A DNA stretch of 15,407 nt from an uncultured Ignavibacteria bacterium (GTDB lineage Bacteria; Bacteroidota; Ignavibacteria; Ignavibacteriales; Melioribacteraceae): NCBI GenBank assembly GCA_937930275.1, contig CALGLM010000183.1:1-15407 (forward strand). The letters are read 5' to 3'. A program made the translations under genes and the position numbers. The notes beneath the pieces were generated by a model. It worked only from the letters and a program-made list of their open reading frames with translations. It ran no database searches and was not told the DNA's origin. Numbering within the stretch: position 1 is the first letter of the stretch; each line of letters starts with the position of its first letter. Shown here in pieces: positions 15,121 to 15,407 of the stretch.

Positions 15121-15407
15121 TTAATACTTGTTAATTGCTTTATACTTTTTACCCCAAAATTTATACTTAGTTAAGGAAGTAAAAGTAATTATCTTTTCAA
15201 AGATTGAAATAGGCAGCAGAAAATGCATAATGCGGTACGCTGAAAAAGTAAATCCTATAAAAAATAAGGGACGGGCAAATGAAAACCAAATCCCCTTAAG
15301 CGGAATGTTAAGTGATGAAATATAATAAAGAATTGGTGTAATTATAATTCCGAAAATAACGTTAATAATTAAGGTATAGCCGTGATTAACATTTATTGCC
15401 TTGTGCG
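15121..15407 (-). CDS. Multi-pass membrane protein, C-terminal end only
   Basis: The minus-strand frame ending with TAA at 15123-15121 stays open to the window edge, giving 94 residues with the start outside the window. The residues are strongly hydrophobic in at least two or three segments ('YTLIINVIFGIIITPILYYI', 'PLFFIGFTFSAYRIMHFLL'), followed by a basic tail ('KYKFWGKKYKAINKY'). This is the inside-positive end expected of an inner-membrane protein. I do not recognise the family. A plus-strand open frame at 15128-15325 over the same bases is judged a shadow. Confidence 0.6.
   Translation of the reverse strand, partial: HKAINVNHGYTLIINVIFGIIITPILYYISSLNIPLKGIWFSFARPLFFIGFTFSAYRIMHFLLPISIFEKIITFTSLTKYKFWGKKYKAINKY

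Noticed and set aside
15128..15325. 65-residue plus-strand open frame
   Set aside because: It overlaps a minus-strand frame that stays open to the window edge and encodes clear membrane helices; the plus-strand translation has no recognisable feature.

Overview
The window is AT-rich DNA from a bacterium of the Fibrobacteres-Chlorobi-Bacteroidetes group. I would place it in Ignavibacteriota/Kapabacteria or deep Bacteroidota. Three things point there. Two secreted proteins end in type IX secretion (T9SS) C-terminal sorting domains of the 'YPNPFNPSTTI' kind. There is a DUF4296-type lipoprotein. Several intergenic regions carry promoters of the form TTG-N19/20-TAnnTTTG, the layout known for the Bacteroidetes primary sigma factor.

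Layout: (1) 1-3455, plus strand: the 3' end of a repeat-containing secreted protein, a complete FG-GAP-like beta-propeller secreted protein, and an ArsP/DUF318-type permease, with gaps of 7 and 2 bases. (2) 3458-3823, minus: a stand-alone CheY-like receiver. (3) 3964-5643, plus: the C-terminal half of a DNA polymerase III alpha paralogue (DnaE2/ImuC-like), lacking the PHP and catalytic palm regions but with its own promoter. (4) 5644-6013: a repeat-rich spacer. (5) 7523-6014, minus: a rhomboid protease, a DUF4296 lipoprotein and a cyclic-phosphate-processing receiver (cREC) protein, overlapping or abutting. (6) 7524-8084: a second repeat-rich spacer. (7) 10363-8085, minus: gap and pgk, each followed by its own intrinsic terminator. 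(8) 10551-12538, plus: a Crp/Fnr regulator, a PHP-domain phosphoesterase and ribH, closely spaced. A near-perfect CRP-type operator lies in the crp promoter. (9) 12622-14783, plus: a TetR regulator, a classical SDR and an atypical SDR, with matching operator palindromes upstream of tetR and of the first SDR. (10) 14784-15120: a spacer with dispersed repeats. (11) 15121-15407, minus: the C-terminal end of a multi-pass membrane protein running off the right edge.

Most of the window is ordinary housekeeping (glycolysis, riboflavin synthesis) plus small regulatory modules. The parts most worth a second look are the palm-less DnaE paralogue, the paired TetR operators with a probably leaderless tetR transcript, the CRP site predicted to repress its own gene, and a family of composite hairpin repeats in the spacers. 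I saw no CRISPR array, phage gene, transposase, tRNA or rRNA. All assignments come from reading the sequence. No database search was run.
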